Positions 1-9,954 of a stretch of DNA of 64,000 nucleotides are shown here, in pieces. This DNA is from Trichobilharzia szidati. Its lineage: Eukaryota; Platyhelminthes; Trematoda; Strigeidida; Schistosomatidae. The first letter of the stretch is position 1. Each line of letters opens with the position of its first letter. The translations under genes and the position numbers were made by a program. The notes beneath the pieces are model-generated. The model searched no databases and was not told the DNA's origin. It saw only the letters and a program-made list of their open reading frames with translations. The DNA lies in contig OX235273.1 in NCBI GenBank assembly GCA_944472155.2, positions 9,149,204-9,213,203 of the forward strand. Reading direction: 5' to 3'.

Positions 1-525
1 ATATTGAAGTGATCTAAACACTAGTGGACGGCAGTTTCGCTCGTTTGAGGTTGAGCTCATCAGACATGTGTGTGGTTTGAATCAACTCAGAGAGCAGAAT
101 CACTTCAAGTTCTGTCTAACTACTTGGGCGATCTGGTCCCGCCGTAAATAAAAGCCACAATTCACAATATCCATAGTTCGCCTAAGTAGCTAAACAGAAA
201 TTGGATGGTTTTCAACTGATTTGACTCTCTGAGCTGAGCCGAACCCCTCACCCTGCTGAGAAGCTCGGTCTCAAATGAAAGAAACGGCCATCCGGTCTTT
301 AAATTACTTCGATCTATATAAGCAGTATACAGCTCCTCATCTCATCTCATTCGTTCAGCAATGTGTAGTTTCGTCTATATATATGCCTACTTTCTTGATT
401 ACCAGTTTTGGCATCAAGTTGATCACATACTGTGATCTGAATAAAAATTGATTTCCAGAGGAAATTTTGGTAAAAATGTCACCCCTCGAGTTGCGTAAAT
501 TGCGAATTGTGGATTTGATTTAAAA
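1..525. repeat. family D hammerhead repeat, rearranged copy
   Basis: Related to the repeats at 8715-8960 and 43325-43535. It holds two diverged hammerhead-like cores: one on the minus strand at 22-70 (CTGATGA, a 4-bp stem II GCTC/GAGC, then GAAA) and one on the plus strand at 247-297 (CTGAGAA ... GAAA). The rest (300-525) matches the AT-rich body found at 8715-8850. Confidence 0.5.
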
Positions 526-865
526 CCAGGGAGTACTGGGTAGCTGTTTCATCCTAGGTTTTTGGGAATCATTGGCAGTACACACCCATCGCCAGGGTTC
601 GAACTTTGAACCTTCCGATTACAAGGCAAGCTCGTTGACGACCATTCAGCCACTGGGACCCGACTCCCAGATGACCAGCCCATGAATTCTAACTTCTACC
701 AACTCGTAATTTTTAGTGCGATCACCACCCAATGTTATCGGTGAAAAATCCATCCCACCTAACTGGTCACGACTTCTCACTGGAACTCCAGGAAACTCCA
801 TCCAGTAGCAAGTCACTGACAAGCATTAGATTGATTTTCAAGGGTTGATTTTTAAAGATTTGATT
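525..865 (-). repeat. S1 SINE (tRNA-derived, hammerhead-like)
   Basis: Minus-strand copy. The ribozyme-like segment is at about 528-585 and the tRNA-like head at 595-655. The body ends in CTAGTGAGC-type sequence near 825. The B box is duplicated and scrambled here (TTCGAACTTTGAAC). Confidence 0.7.
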
Positions 866-884
866 TTCGAATTTGACCTCGGAT

Positions 885-1130
885 GGGCATTATGGGCCAT
901 TGCATTGGGTCCCAGTGGCTGAATAGCATACGAACTTGCCGTGTAACCGGAAGGTCCTAGGTTCGAGCCCTGGCGGTGGGTGCGTATTGACGATAATTCT
1001 CAAAAACTAGGATGAAACGGCTGGCTGTCCAGTACCCCCTGGCTGGTTTTCAATGGTTGTCTAACTGATATCAATCCGTGATCAAACTCGGAAAACAAAT
1101 CTAATCCTTACGAACCAACTCTTGAAAATA
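885..1130 (+). repeat. S1 SINE
   Basis: Plus-strand copy with A box (TGGCTGAATAG), B box (GGTTCGAGCCC) and 3' tail reaching CTTGAAAAT. The hammerhead core has decayed (CTGACGATAA). With the opposite copy at 525-865 it forms an inverted pair. Confidence 0.7.
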
Positions 1131-1224
1131 ATAATAGTAATAATGATAACAATTATATGAAACAATTAGCCTCTTTAGTAAATTTGCCTAATGTTATTAG
1201 AAGACGGAGAATGTCTGGAAAACG

Positions 1225-1485
1225 CCGTCATGTTATTTTCATTATTATCATTCCTGTACGTTACCAGTGGAACACAGGGCGTCTTCAAGCTACAGGCTTG
1301 AAGTTTCAGTACCAGTGATGTTTATTTTTACGGGGTGGGGTTGCTAGCCTCATGACCAACCTTCCCTGTTTACCGGTCTTATTACTGGCTTAGCGAGGTA
1401 AATGAGTGCGTCGGTGGCCGGGAATCAAAACCCAGACCACATGCTTGGTCGGCGAGCATTCTACCTATGCGCCACTCACTTACGT
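1225..1485 (-). repeat. S2 SINE (tRNA-Gly-derived)
   Basis: Nearly complete minus-strand copy. Reading on the minus strand: a tRNA-Gly-like head with GCC anticodon context, a 'cctcgctaagccag' module, a body including the self-complementary AAGCCTGTAGCTT-like segment, and a TTCCACTGG...GGAATAA-like 3' end. Confidence 0.7.
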
Positions 1486-1886
1486 CATCATGTATATTTG
1501 AGCAATATACTTCCAACAGTCTGATCAGAGACAATCTCTCGTTTACAATAGGGGTAATGTTAAAAACATGCAGCATATAAAATGGAAATAATAATAAGAA
1601 TGATAACAGCTAAGGTAATAATAATAATACTAGTGAAAATTTCCGTGGGCTTGTTTCACACAGTATTGTCGATGCGGTATACAAATCCTTGCATGATTAA
1701 AATGTTGAATATAATGCTCTCTTTACATGATATGGTGAGGGAAAAAACAAAGATTACAGCAGTTATAGAGATAAGTTGGTGTTTGTAGTTATGAAAGTGA
1801 AAACAAGGAAGCAACAGGATCATAAATATAATAGAAATAATAAAAGTAAAACTTGAAGGTATGTAAAGATGGATGGAGGAGATTGT
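1486..1886. other. no gene seen; AT-rich, possible CR1 3' UTR
   Basis: I see no coding exon or tRNA. The TAA-rich part next to the CR1-like RT at 1887 is probably the 3' untranslated region of that element; the similar CR1 copy at 25980 has a comparable AT/TAA-rich flank. Confidence 0.4.
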
Positions 1887-2690
1887 TTATTTACTAGATG
1901 ATAAAAGGTTAGTCAATTCTTGCCTGACGCTATTTTCATCACATAAAATACGTGCCAAGTATGGTATCATAGAATTTTTGTACTTAGACGTGCAAGCATA
2001 CAGTTTTCTGAAGTTACTTCTTGTTCTACCTGAGGAGATGCAAGGTGAAAGTTGAGGGTGAAGTGGATGCTCCAAGCCAGACAAAATACCTCTAGCAAAT
2101 TTATTGCACGAAATCAAGTGCCTATCGACAACGACGTTAACTATATGGTCCACTGGGACACCACTCATCCTACTGGCCATCTTCAGCATTCTACGAATTG
2201 TGACATAGTCCTTTTTAAGCAAACCAAGAAAGAATAAGGGTGAACAATAAAGAAGAATAGGTAGGATGCAAGAGTTTATAAACTGTAAGAGGAGGGGTTG
2301 AGTTATACCCGAGTGCCTTAACTTCTTAATGTAAAATGTCAGGCGGAATATTTTACTGGAGATCGCTAAGACATGGGAAGACCAGGAGAGATCAGAAGAG
2401 AGAATAAGTTCAAGATACTTAATTTCTGATTTAATTCCTATATCACTGTCGTCAATCTTACAACTGTCATGAGAATTGACGGCTTCTTTTAACTGTCGTT
2501 TACATCTTAAGCTGAAATTAACAGTTTGACATTTAGAAGGATTCAGTTTAAGACCGTTAGACTCAGACCATTTACTGACTCCCGACAGAAAGCTATTTAT
2601 TTTAGTACAATCTAGCTGGGAGTTAACAGCCATTGAAACTGTTAAATCATCAGCGCACTTCACAAAGTTTATTTTATCAGACTCGCCTTA
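1887..2690 (-). mobile_element. CR1/SR1-like LINE, C-terminal half of reverse transcriptase
   Basis: A minus-strand frame stays open for about 258 codons and ends at a natural stop. It starts inside RT box C (KCADDLTVSMAV, normally Y/FADD, here with Cys before ADD) and carries GLKLNPSKCQ, a KYL-type box with SDLSWSSHV, and the CR1-type thumb region (CILPILLYCSP) to the end. Full-length CR1 elements have an APE endonuclease and the whole RT upstream; here the element is 5'-truncated. The open frame suggests modest age, and the Cys substitution would matter only if the element were full length. A related, more decayed copy lies at 25980-26562. Confidence 0.85.
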
Positions 2691-3135
2691 AAACTTCGAC
2701 TGAATACACTTCTGCTGACCATATTCTTATGCTAGCTGATTAACTAACATTCAATTTCATTAAATAGCACTAATTAAGTTGCAATTATACGCTGTTTCTT
2801 TTCGTCAATCTCATTCACTTTTATTCAGAGATATACGGTTAGCTAACGATATCATTTTGCATACTCAATAAAGCCTGAGGCTTAATTGACAATTGGCTAA
2901 AAATTTTAAGAAAATTTGGATTACTATCAACTTTAGGGGCGAAAAGTGAAAATCTTTCAGTTCACTCCGTGATATTTCTGTGTGGGAAATGTCTCCTTTT
3001 TGCTCAAAAACTAACATTCTCAGTTAATTTCGCCTTTCTAGGGAAAAATTATTCTGTTAATTTTTCCTATTTGAGAATTCTTTCTCACAGACAGGAGTAA
3101 AGTGTGACAAAAATATTGAGGCTTTTGTATTAATA
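2690..3135. other. no feature recognised
   Basis: AT-rich sequence with stops in all frames. I see no similarity to the repeats elsewhere in the window. Confidence 0.4.
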
Positions 3136-3405
3136 TTCAAGTGTTGGTTTGTAGGGATTTGGTTGACTGGTTGCAGGATTTCATCATGAGCTGACATTGG
3201 TTAGAGAACCATTGGAAAACCTGGGAGTACTGGACAGCCGTTTTGTCCTAGTTTGGGACTCCTCAGCACTACGCACCCACCACCAGAGTTCAAACCCACG
3301 ACCTTCTGGTTACAAGGTGAGCTAGCTCGTAAACCATTAAGCCACTGAGATCCGACCCAATCCTCCATGAATTCTAACTTCTGCCAATTCACGATATAGC
3401 TTTTG
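3136..3405 (-). repeat. S1 SINE
   Basis: Tail (3139-3215), hammerhead-like segment (3218-3280) and tRNA-like head (3285-3355) on the minus strand, ending at the 'aattcacgatatagc' module. The more 5' part of the body is missing. Confidence 0.65.
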
Positions 3406-3414
3406 TATTAATCA

Positions 3415-3605
3415 TGAGGTAGGTAATTCAGTGGAAGAACAGTGACCAACCATCGTCGGACATCTTCAGGGCTCTACTCCCAGCCAACTCACTTAAAAAT
3501 CCCGCCTAATTTACTGACCCATAGTAAGCCAGAAGAAGTTAATTATTCCAAGCTTCTAGCTTGAAGCCGTCCTATGTTCAACTGGGAATGTAAAGGAATA
3601 AAAAA
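3415..3605 (+). repeat. S2 SINE, diverged
   Basis: Plus-strand copy with a badly eroded tRNA part but a clear 3' end: TCTAGCTTGAAGCC, then ATGTTCAACTGGGAATG and GGAATAAAAAATG. Confidence 0.5.
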
Positions 3606-4100
3606 TGTAGCTATTGGAAGTTCAAAGCTTGAGACCGTACATCCCACTTGGAACGCATAGGATGAATATATATAAAGGAGTTTCTTGCTTTTTGGAACTC
3701 GTCGGCAAGGAGCATTTGCAGCTTTGAAGGAAATTACATGGCGAGTTGAAATCTTCGACAGAGGACATTATATCCTTAGGGAGTTGCATATCGGCCCTAC
3801 TGACGAGTACCAGGAAGCACGAAACCTAAATCCAGGACCTCTGACAGATTCTTTGCAATTATCGAATATCAGATGTGAAGATGCACTGTGATGGTAGTAG
3901 CTATTGAGACTTCGAAGCTTGAAACCATACGTTCCACGCGAGACGCAAAGCGTGAACTTCGAAGGAAATGACATGGCTAGTTCAAATCTCAGCGAAAGGA
4001 TAATAGTTCATTAGGGGGTAGCTTATCCGCCCTGTTAATGAGTGCTGACAAACACGTAACCTAGGTCCAGAACTTCTTGCTAGCCGTCTATATAGAAGCG
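3606..4100 (+). repeat. tandem S3-related hammerhead repeat
   Basis: Two partial repeat units, each with an AGCTTGA(G/A)ACC segment (about 3619 and 3911) followed by a hammerhead-like core. The first core (3793-3838) has CTGACGA, GAAA and a C-C-T-A-A-A-TC cleavage context like S3. The second (about 4026-4072) is decayed (TTAATGA, GTAA) but keeps CCTAGGTCC. Confidence 0.55.
3793..3838 (+). ncRNA. hammerhead-like ribozyme (S3-related)
   Basis: CTGACGA at 3800-3806, GAAA at 3821-3824 and an ATC cleavage triplet are present. Stem I is short (CCT/AGG with a mismatch) and stem II is weakened relative to intact S3 copies. Activity is uncertain. Confidence 0.45.
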
Positions 4101-4394
4101 AAGGACTATGGTCATAACACTGGTTACTTCGTGGTGTCCAGTGAATGTTTTATTATAGAACGGCATACATATTTTAAACAGTTATGATAACTATTGTAAG
4201 CAGAGTAGTTCATAATTCCCTTAATGCTAATTGATATTGATTTCTGAAGATTTAAAAGGATGTCTGGGGTTATACAAGAATCTACTGGCTTTATGGTTAT
4301 TATGCATGAAGCAATGAATATCAGCATGTGAACGTCAAATACAGTGTTTATATTTTCAATCGTTTATATATATTTTCAAGTATTTATATTTTCA
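4101..4394. other. no feature recognised
   Basis: AT-rich; no exon, tRNA or family similarity seen. Confidence 0.35.
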
Positions 4395-4520
4395 ACGGTT
4401 TCAAGCTGCGAAGTTTCATTAGCGGTAAAAGTGTGCCTTCTTTTACGGCGTCGGGTCGCTAGTCTTATCTCTCCCCCAACCTTCCCAAGTTACAAGTTGT
4501 TTACGACTGGCTATGTGAAG
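4395..4520 (-). repeat. S2 SINE fragment
   Basis: Body module only (TTCAAGCTGCGAAGTTTC to ACTGGCT), minus strand, abutting the RTE fragment at 4521. Confidence 0.45.
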
Positions 4521-5290
4521 CATCAAAGATAGGACTTCAGGTGAACATAGAGAAAACAGAGGTGATGAAGATTCCTGGGCAACACCACCAACAGCAACAA
4601 CAACAACTGACAACAATCAGCATAAATGGGAGGAACCTGAAAGAAACAACCTATTTTACCTACCAACATGGGAAGCATCGTTTCAACTATAGGCGGACGG
4701 AACTGACGAGGATATCAAAGCAAGAATCGGGAAAGCAAGACAAGCTTTTGTTTATCTCAAGTCTGTGTGGAGGTCAACAGCACTCAACATCAAAAATAAG
4801 ATCCGGATTTTCAACTCCAATGTGAAGTCAGTCAGTGCCACTATACGGATCAGAGACTTGGCGAGCGCGTCATAAAGAGCATCTCAAACAAACTACAGAC
4901 CTTCATCAACAGTTGTCTTCGCTCAATACTCAAGATCAGATGGCCGGCCAGAGAAGATCAGCAACAGGGATCTCTGGGAGTGAACCAACCAGGAACCGAT
5001 TGTGAAACAAATAGGCAGGAAGAAATGGAGATGGATTGGCTGGCCATACTCTGAGGAAACACTGCATCAAGTGACATCACTAGACAAGCCATTGCTCGAG
5101 TGGAACCCGAAAGGGAAGCGGCGAGTTGGTCGTCAGTGCAAGGGTGACTTGGAGCAGGTGATGTGAAGAGGAGATGAAAACGTGTGGGCAGACTTGGAGC
5201 CAGGTGAAGACTCTAGCAGAGAACCGAACTCATTGGAGATGCACGGCTGAAGCCCTATGTTCCTCTAGGAATTAAAGGATACAATAATAA
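4521..5290 (+). mobile_element. RTE/SR2-like LINE 3' fragment (RT C-terminus)
   Basis: Plus-strand remnant of an RTE-clade element, starting just downstream of the catalytic box. It reads EKTEVMKIPGQ, a Gln run, SINGRNLKET and FTYQ; the frame then breaks, and later blocks in other frames give KNKIRIFNSNVKSV, the RWPAREDQ region and the terminal MWRRD-type block. It ends in ATAATAATAATAATG, the simple 3' tail of these elements. Several frameshifts make it a dead copy. Confidence 0.8.
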
Positions 5291-5385
5291 TAATAATGTG
5301 AGGTTTAGGAGTGCATCGGCTGGGAATAGAACCCCTAACTAAGTATGTAGTTGGTCAGTATCCTACACTGAACCCTTGAATCACA
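5291..5385 (-). repeat. S2 SINE tRNA-like head
   Basis: Minus-strand tRNA-Gly-like part only (GCATCGGCTGGGAATAGAAC reading on the plus strand), placed directly at the 3' tail of the RTE fragment. Confidence 0.5.
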
Positions 5386-5610
5386 AATAAGTTATGATAT
5401 GAATTGAAAATATTGCATGATTATTCAAAGTCCTACATTATCTCTCTCTCTCTACTAATGGTGTCTGAGTCTGTGTCTAGTAAAATTATTCATAGACACA
5501 AAAAGTTGTTTATGCATAGCTAATGATATTCTCAGCATAATAATGTATATAAACAATCCTAAAAATAAATGCATATGGACAGTTTTAAAATAGCATAAAC
5601 AATAATAGAA

Positions 5611-5970
5611 ATTCAAGAGTGAGTTTGCAGGGATTTGACTGTAAATACAAGAGTTGGCATCGGTCAGAGAACCATTGGAAAACCTGAGAGTACTGCCAGT
5701 ACTCCTAGTTTGGGACTCTTCATCAGTACGCATCCACCGCCAGGCTACGAACCCAGTGCCTTCGGGTGGCAAGGCGTGCTCGTAGACCATTTAGCCACAG
5801 GAATCCGACCTAATGGCCAGTCCATGAATTCAAGCTTCTGCCAATTCACGATATAGCGCGACTGGCATTAGCCAATGTCATTGGTGGCGAGTATTTGTCC
5901 TCACACCCGACCTTCTGTACCCTACTGGTCACGACTTCCCACTAGAATCCAGGTAGAAATATTTGCAAAG
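5611..5970 (-). repeat. S1 SINE
   Basis: Complete-looking minus-strand copy from the tail (5618) to the body at 5965. The ribozyme region at 5690-5735 carries a small internal duplication (tactgccagtactcc). Confidence 0.65.
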
Positions 5971-5984
5971 TATTCGACTATTTG

Positions 5985-6150
5985 AGAAAGCTTGGTATAT
6001 TTTATTTTGACGAACTATTCGTTGAAAGTATCTTCTATCTGGGCAATAAGTCCAAAGTCATTGTGAATTAACAGACGGGGTACACCACTGATTGGATAGG
6101 CCTCAAGTGAACGAAGCAGCCATCTGTTGTCTAAACCACCTAGATCTGAC
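5985..6150 (+). repeat. family D fragment
   Basis: The segment GCAGCCATC..TGTCTAAA..CACCTAGATC near 6115-6150 matches the cleavage-site side of family D hammerheads in plus orientation. The catalytic core is missing. Confidence 0.35.
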
Positions 6151-6213
6151 GGGTAGGCGTTAAGTGATGAAATGAGTGGAGTGCAACTTCCCTCATCTCA
6201 ATCAGTCAGTAGT

Positions 6214-6925
6214 TCATTATTATTTTCCCTTGGGTTCCTAGTGGAACATAGGGCTTCAACTGCACGTCTCCACTTGCTTCTGTCTTCTGCTCTACTTTTC
6301 ACCTGCATCCATGTTAGTCCATACTGTTTCAACTCCTCTTCACATGATCTCCTCCGTGTCACCCTTGGACGTCCCACTACTCGCTGCTTCCCTTTCGGGT
6401 TTCACTGGAGCATTGGCTTGATGCGCGATATCATCCAGCGACCTCCTCAGCGAGTGTCCAATCCATCTCCACTTTCTCCTACATATTTGTTGGCCGATTG
6501 GCCCTTCTTTTGTTTGTTCCTATAGTTTCTTGTTGATGATTCTTTCCAGCCACCTGATCTTGAGTATGTGCATCGGTGGCATAGCGGTTAGGACGCTCGC
6601 CGACCATGCACATGGTTCAGGGCTCGATCCCCGAGTATAGAACGAAGACAGTTGTTGATAAAGGTCTGCAACAGGCTGTTGGAAAGATTCTTGGTGACCC
6701 GCCGCCAAGTTTCTGATCCGTATAGAAGAACTGACTGACTTGACGTTTGTATTGAAAATCCGAATTTTGTGGTTGATGCTTTGTTCAGTGACGAAGATTT
6801 CCAGATTGGTTTCAGGTTGATGAATGTGTTCCTTGCCTTCCAAATTCTCGATTTGACATCCTCATCCGTTCCTCCTGTAGTTGAGACAATGCTCCCTAGA
6901 TAAGTGAATGAAGTAACTAATTTGC
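6214..6925 (-). mobile_element. RTE/SR2-like LINE 3' fragment, interrupted
   Basis: Minus-strand RTE copy starting at its 3' tail (6214) and running to about LGSIVST. It is the same subfamily as the copies at 19463 and 27235, sharing phrases such as ETNLEIFVTEQ in the shifted frame. It is interrupted at 6568-6632 by a tRNA-Gly-like insertion flanked by GAGTAT. Confidence 0.8.
6568..6632 (+). repeat. tRNA-Gly-like insertion in RTE
   Basis: A 65-bp plus-strand tRNA-Gly-like sequence (A box TGGCATAGCGG, GCC anticodon context CTCGCCGA, B box GGCTCGATCC) without the S2 body. It sits inside the antisense RTE copy, with GAGTAT on both sides (6562-6567 and 6633-6638) as a putative target-site duplication. 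The arms do not pair well enough to call a functional tRNA. Confidence 0.65.
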
Positions 6926-7484
6926 ACCTTGTGAATTCAATTACAAATCTCCAACTTCAATGAATCATTTCACTGTCTGGACAAAACAGACTGAAGACTT
7001 TCATCAGCAGCTGTCCCCTCCACTCAACACTAGCGATTGAACTGCCAGTGGGGAAGGATAACCAATATGTAACTCTGTCAGGTAATGAACCAACCAACAA
7101 ACAAACATCCCTTATCAGGCTCTAGAGTGGAACTTGATTGGAACATGACGAGTTGGATATGGTTACAAGAGTAAAATGGTGGAGATGAAAGGTTTCGGGC
7201 GATTGTGGGACCGGTTAGGAAAAACAGAATGCAATAGAATACAGTTAGATTTGAATCAGAGGTATCCAAAGCTTTCGATCATTACTCTTTTTTATTCTAC
7301 TTTAAATCAAAGTAACAATCTGAAATGTACACAGTTCGAAGAATGAAAGTTCACCATCGTGGCTGTTTTTGGAAGGCAAATTCTTCAGATCACAATAAGT
7401 GATCTAATTGATACCGTAAGTGGTAATCAAGAAGTTATGGGTATTTTTATGAAACTCCAATACTACTGATTCCAATCACCGTCA
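6926..7484. other. no gene seen
   Basis: Mostly unique AT-rich sequence. A short plus-strand RTE scrap (CTTTCATCAGCAGCTGTC, about 6998-7030) is recognisable. Confidence 0.4.
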
Positions 7485-8095
7485 ACGGGAGAGATTTGAA
7501 AGAGGTCACTTTCTTCACTTATCCGGCTAAGAAGCACGGTTTCCATCTCAGCCAGCGGAACGGATGAAGATGTTAAAGCCAGACAGCCAGAATCGAAAAG
7601 GCAGGATACGCCTTCATCAAACTGAAATCAGTTTGGAAATCTTCTGCTTCACTCACTCAGCCAGCCAGCATAAAGAACAAGATTCGGATTTTCAACACAA
7701 ATGTGACGTCAGTTAGTCCCTTTTTCTGTATGGGTCAGAAACTTGACCTGTTATTCACGTAAAGTATTTCCAACAGTCTGTTGCAGACTTCTATCATTAG
7801 TTGCCACCTTCCCCGACTGGCTCCACACTGAAGATCCAATGGCCAGCCGGCCAGCCGAAAGAATTAGCAACAGGAAACTCTACAGTGAAATAAATCAAGC
7901 AAGAGCCGATTGCTCAACAAATATGTAGGAGAAAATGGAGATGGATTGATCAAGCATACGTTGAGGGGGCTGTCGAATGATATCGCAAGCAATACAGACC
8001 ATCTTTCTAGTGGAATCTCAATGGGAAGCACGCGATAAGCTGGTGTTTGGTGCGAGGGTGACATGGAGGGGATCGTGTGTTGGGAGGAGGAGATG
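7485..8095 (+). mobile_element. RTE/SR2-like LINE 3' fragment
   Basis: Plus-strand RTE block from NGRDLKEV through the KIRIFNTNV region and TFINSCLR-like region to the GDMEGI-type terminal block. It is heavily frameshifted and contains short in-place duplications (AGCCAG, GGCCAGCC). Confidence 0.75.
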
Positions 8096-8715
8096 GAAGA
8101 TTATGGTTAATCGTGGAAGCATCGTTTCAGCTACAGGCGGAACGGACGAAGATGTCACAGTCAGAATCGGAAAGGCTAGAAACGCCTTTATCAACCTGAA
8201 ACCAGTTTGGAAGTCTTCTGCACTCAGCATAAGGAACAAGATTCGAATTCTCAACATGAATGTGAAGTCGGTTCTTCTATACGGGTCAGAAACTGACACA
8301 GCATGTCACGAAAAGGATTTCTAACAGGCCACTGCAAACTCTCATCAACATCTGCCATCTTCGCTGGCTCCATGCTGAAGATCAAATGGCCACAAAGAAT
8401 AAGTAACAAGAAACTCTGCAGTGGAACAAACCAACGGAGCAAGAGTCAACCGCTCAACAAATATGTAGGAGAAAGTGGAGATGGATTGATCGGGCATACA
8501 TTGAGGAGGCCGCCGAATGACATCGCACGTCAGGCAATGCCTCGAGTGGAATCCGAATGGGAAGCGACGAGTGGATCGTCAATCCTAGGGTGACATGGAG
8601 GAGATCGTGTGATGAAGAGATGCGAGAGTTTAGTCAATCGTGAACCCAGCCAGCTGAAGAGGACATCACCAAGTAGAACAAAGTGGAGATGTATTGTTGA
8701 AGCCCTCCTGATGTA
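8096..8715 (+). mobile_element. RTE/SR2-like LINE 3' fragment, tandem to previous
   Basis: A second plus-strand RTE fragment directly follows the first. It reads GSIVSATGGTDEDVTVRIGK and KSALSIR in one frame, then RPLQTLIN, WRWIDRAYI and the 3' block. Head-to-tail placement of two truncated copies suggests insertion at the end of an older copy or unequal exchange. Confidence 0.75.
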
Positions 8716-8960
8716 CTACTAATTAATATCAAGCAGATGACATATTGTGATTTGAATAATTTGCTTTCTAAAGAAAACTATGGTGAGATTACACACCTTG
8801 TCGATTTGTGCGAATTGCGAACCGTGAATATGATTTATGCTGTGACCAATTCGCTCAAGTAAATGACCAGAAATTGGGTCGTTTGAATTGAGATGAGTGC
8901 AGCCTGGTACACCGTTCTCTGGTTACTTAGATCACCTCGATATGGCTAGCTGGCAGGCTG
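8715..8960 (+). repeat. family D repeat
   Basis: Matches the AT-rich body of the copy at 400-520 (GATCACATACTGTGATCTGAA-like, then a lysine-rich stretch and ATTGCGAA). The ribozyme part (8880-8945) is decayed. Confidence 0.45.
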
Positions 8961-9424
8961 GAAGATGATGTAATTTTACTAAGAACTGGTGTTCTGCACA
9001 TATATATGCATATACAAATCGCCTATTAGCCAATAAAAATTTCATTATCTCAAAGACACGTCTCAATGGTATATTGTACTCAGTCTATTTTTTTTTTTTG
9101 GTTAGCTTACTCGACTTTTCATTTGAGTAGTAGCTTTTGTTTTTTTCCTCCCTTTTTTCCTTAGGCAGATTGTACTCTGCATCACATTATTATTATTACT
9201 ATTACTTCTATTACGTTCGTGTTGTTTTTTTCTCTTTGCTCAAAGAATTCCCTAAGAAGCGAAGTTATGTAGGCGTAGAATGTCACGTTTTTTGGTTTTA
9301 TTATTACCTCACTTCTAGCGTTATTACTTAGTTTCATATATTTATTAATGTTCTGCCTACACTCATAAAATTTGGTTTATTGAAGATATGGCAAAAATAA
9401 GTATAAAACAAAGAAAGCCGTTTC
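8961..9424. other. no gene seen; AT-rich low complexity
   Basis: Poly-T at 9090-9102 and TTATTA/TATTACT runs near 9186-9215. An open frame here is a by-product of the composition. Confidence 0.4.
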
Positions 9425-9935
9425 ACGCTTGATCAGTGGATTGATGTCGGTTAGGAAACCATTGGAAAATCAATGGGGAGTAATGGACAGTCAGGTGTTT
9501 CGTCCTAGTTTTATTACTCCTCAACCCACCGGGACTCGAACTCATGACCTCCCAACTGCAAGGCAATCTCATAAGCCATTCAGTCACTAGGACTCCTACA
9601 AACTAACTCCTAAACTTTAATCTGATGTTCACTAGTGACTGTCTACAGGATGAAGACGTCTGGAGTTCTAGTGAAGAGTCCTGACCGGTGGGCTCCATCA
9701 AGTTGGGTGTGAGAACAAATACTCACTGAAGGCATCGGCTGGTGATCGCGCTAAAAAGTCATGAATTGGCAGAAGTTGGAATTCATAAGTCATTGTATTT
9801 TAGCGGGTGAATGATCTACGAGCTCGCCTTGTAACCAGAAGGTTATGGGTTCAAATCTAGGCGGGTGGGTGCTGATGAAGAGTCTTGAGTTGGGAAGAAA
9901 CAACTGTCCAGTACTTCATATGAACTGTGATGAAG
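9425..9935. repeat. inverted pair of S1 SINEs
   Basis: A minus-strand partial copy (9425-9597: tail, hammerhead-like part, head) abuts a plus-strand fuller copy (9598-9935). The junction lies near 9597. Confidence 0.65.
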
Positions 9936-9954
9936 ATTTGACTGAACAGTACCA

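Noticed and set aside
6172..6525. 117-codon plus-strand frame
   Set aside because: Antisense shadow of the RTE 3' block (6214-6925, minus strand).
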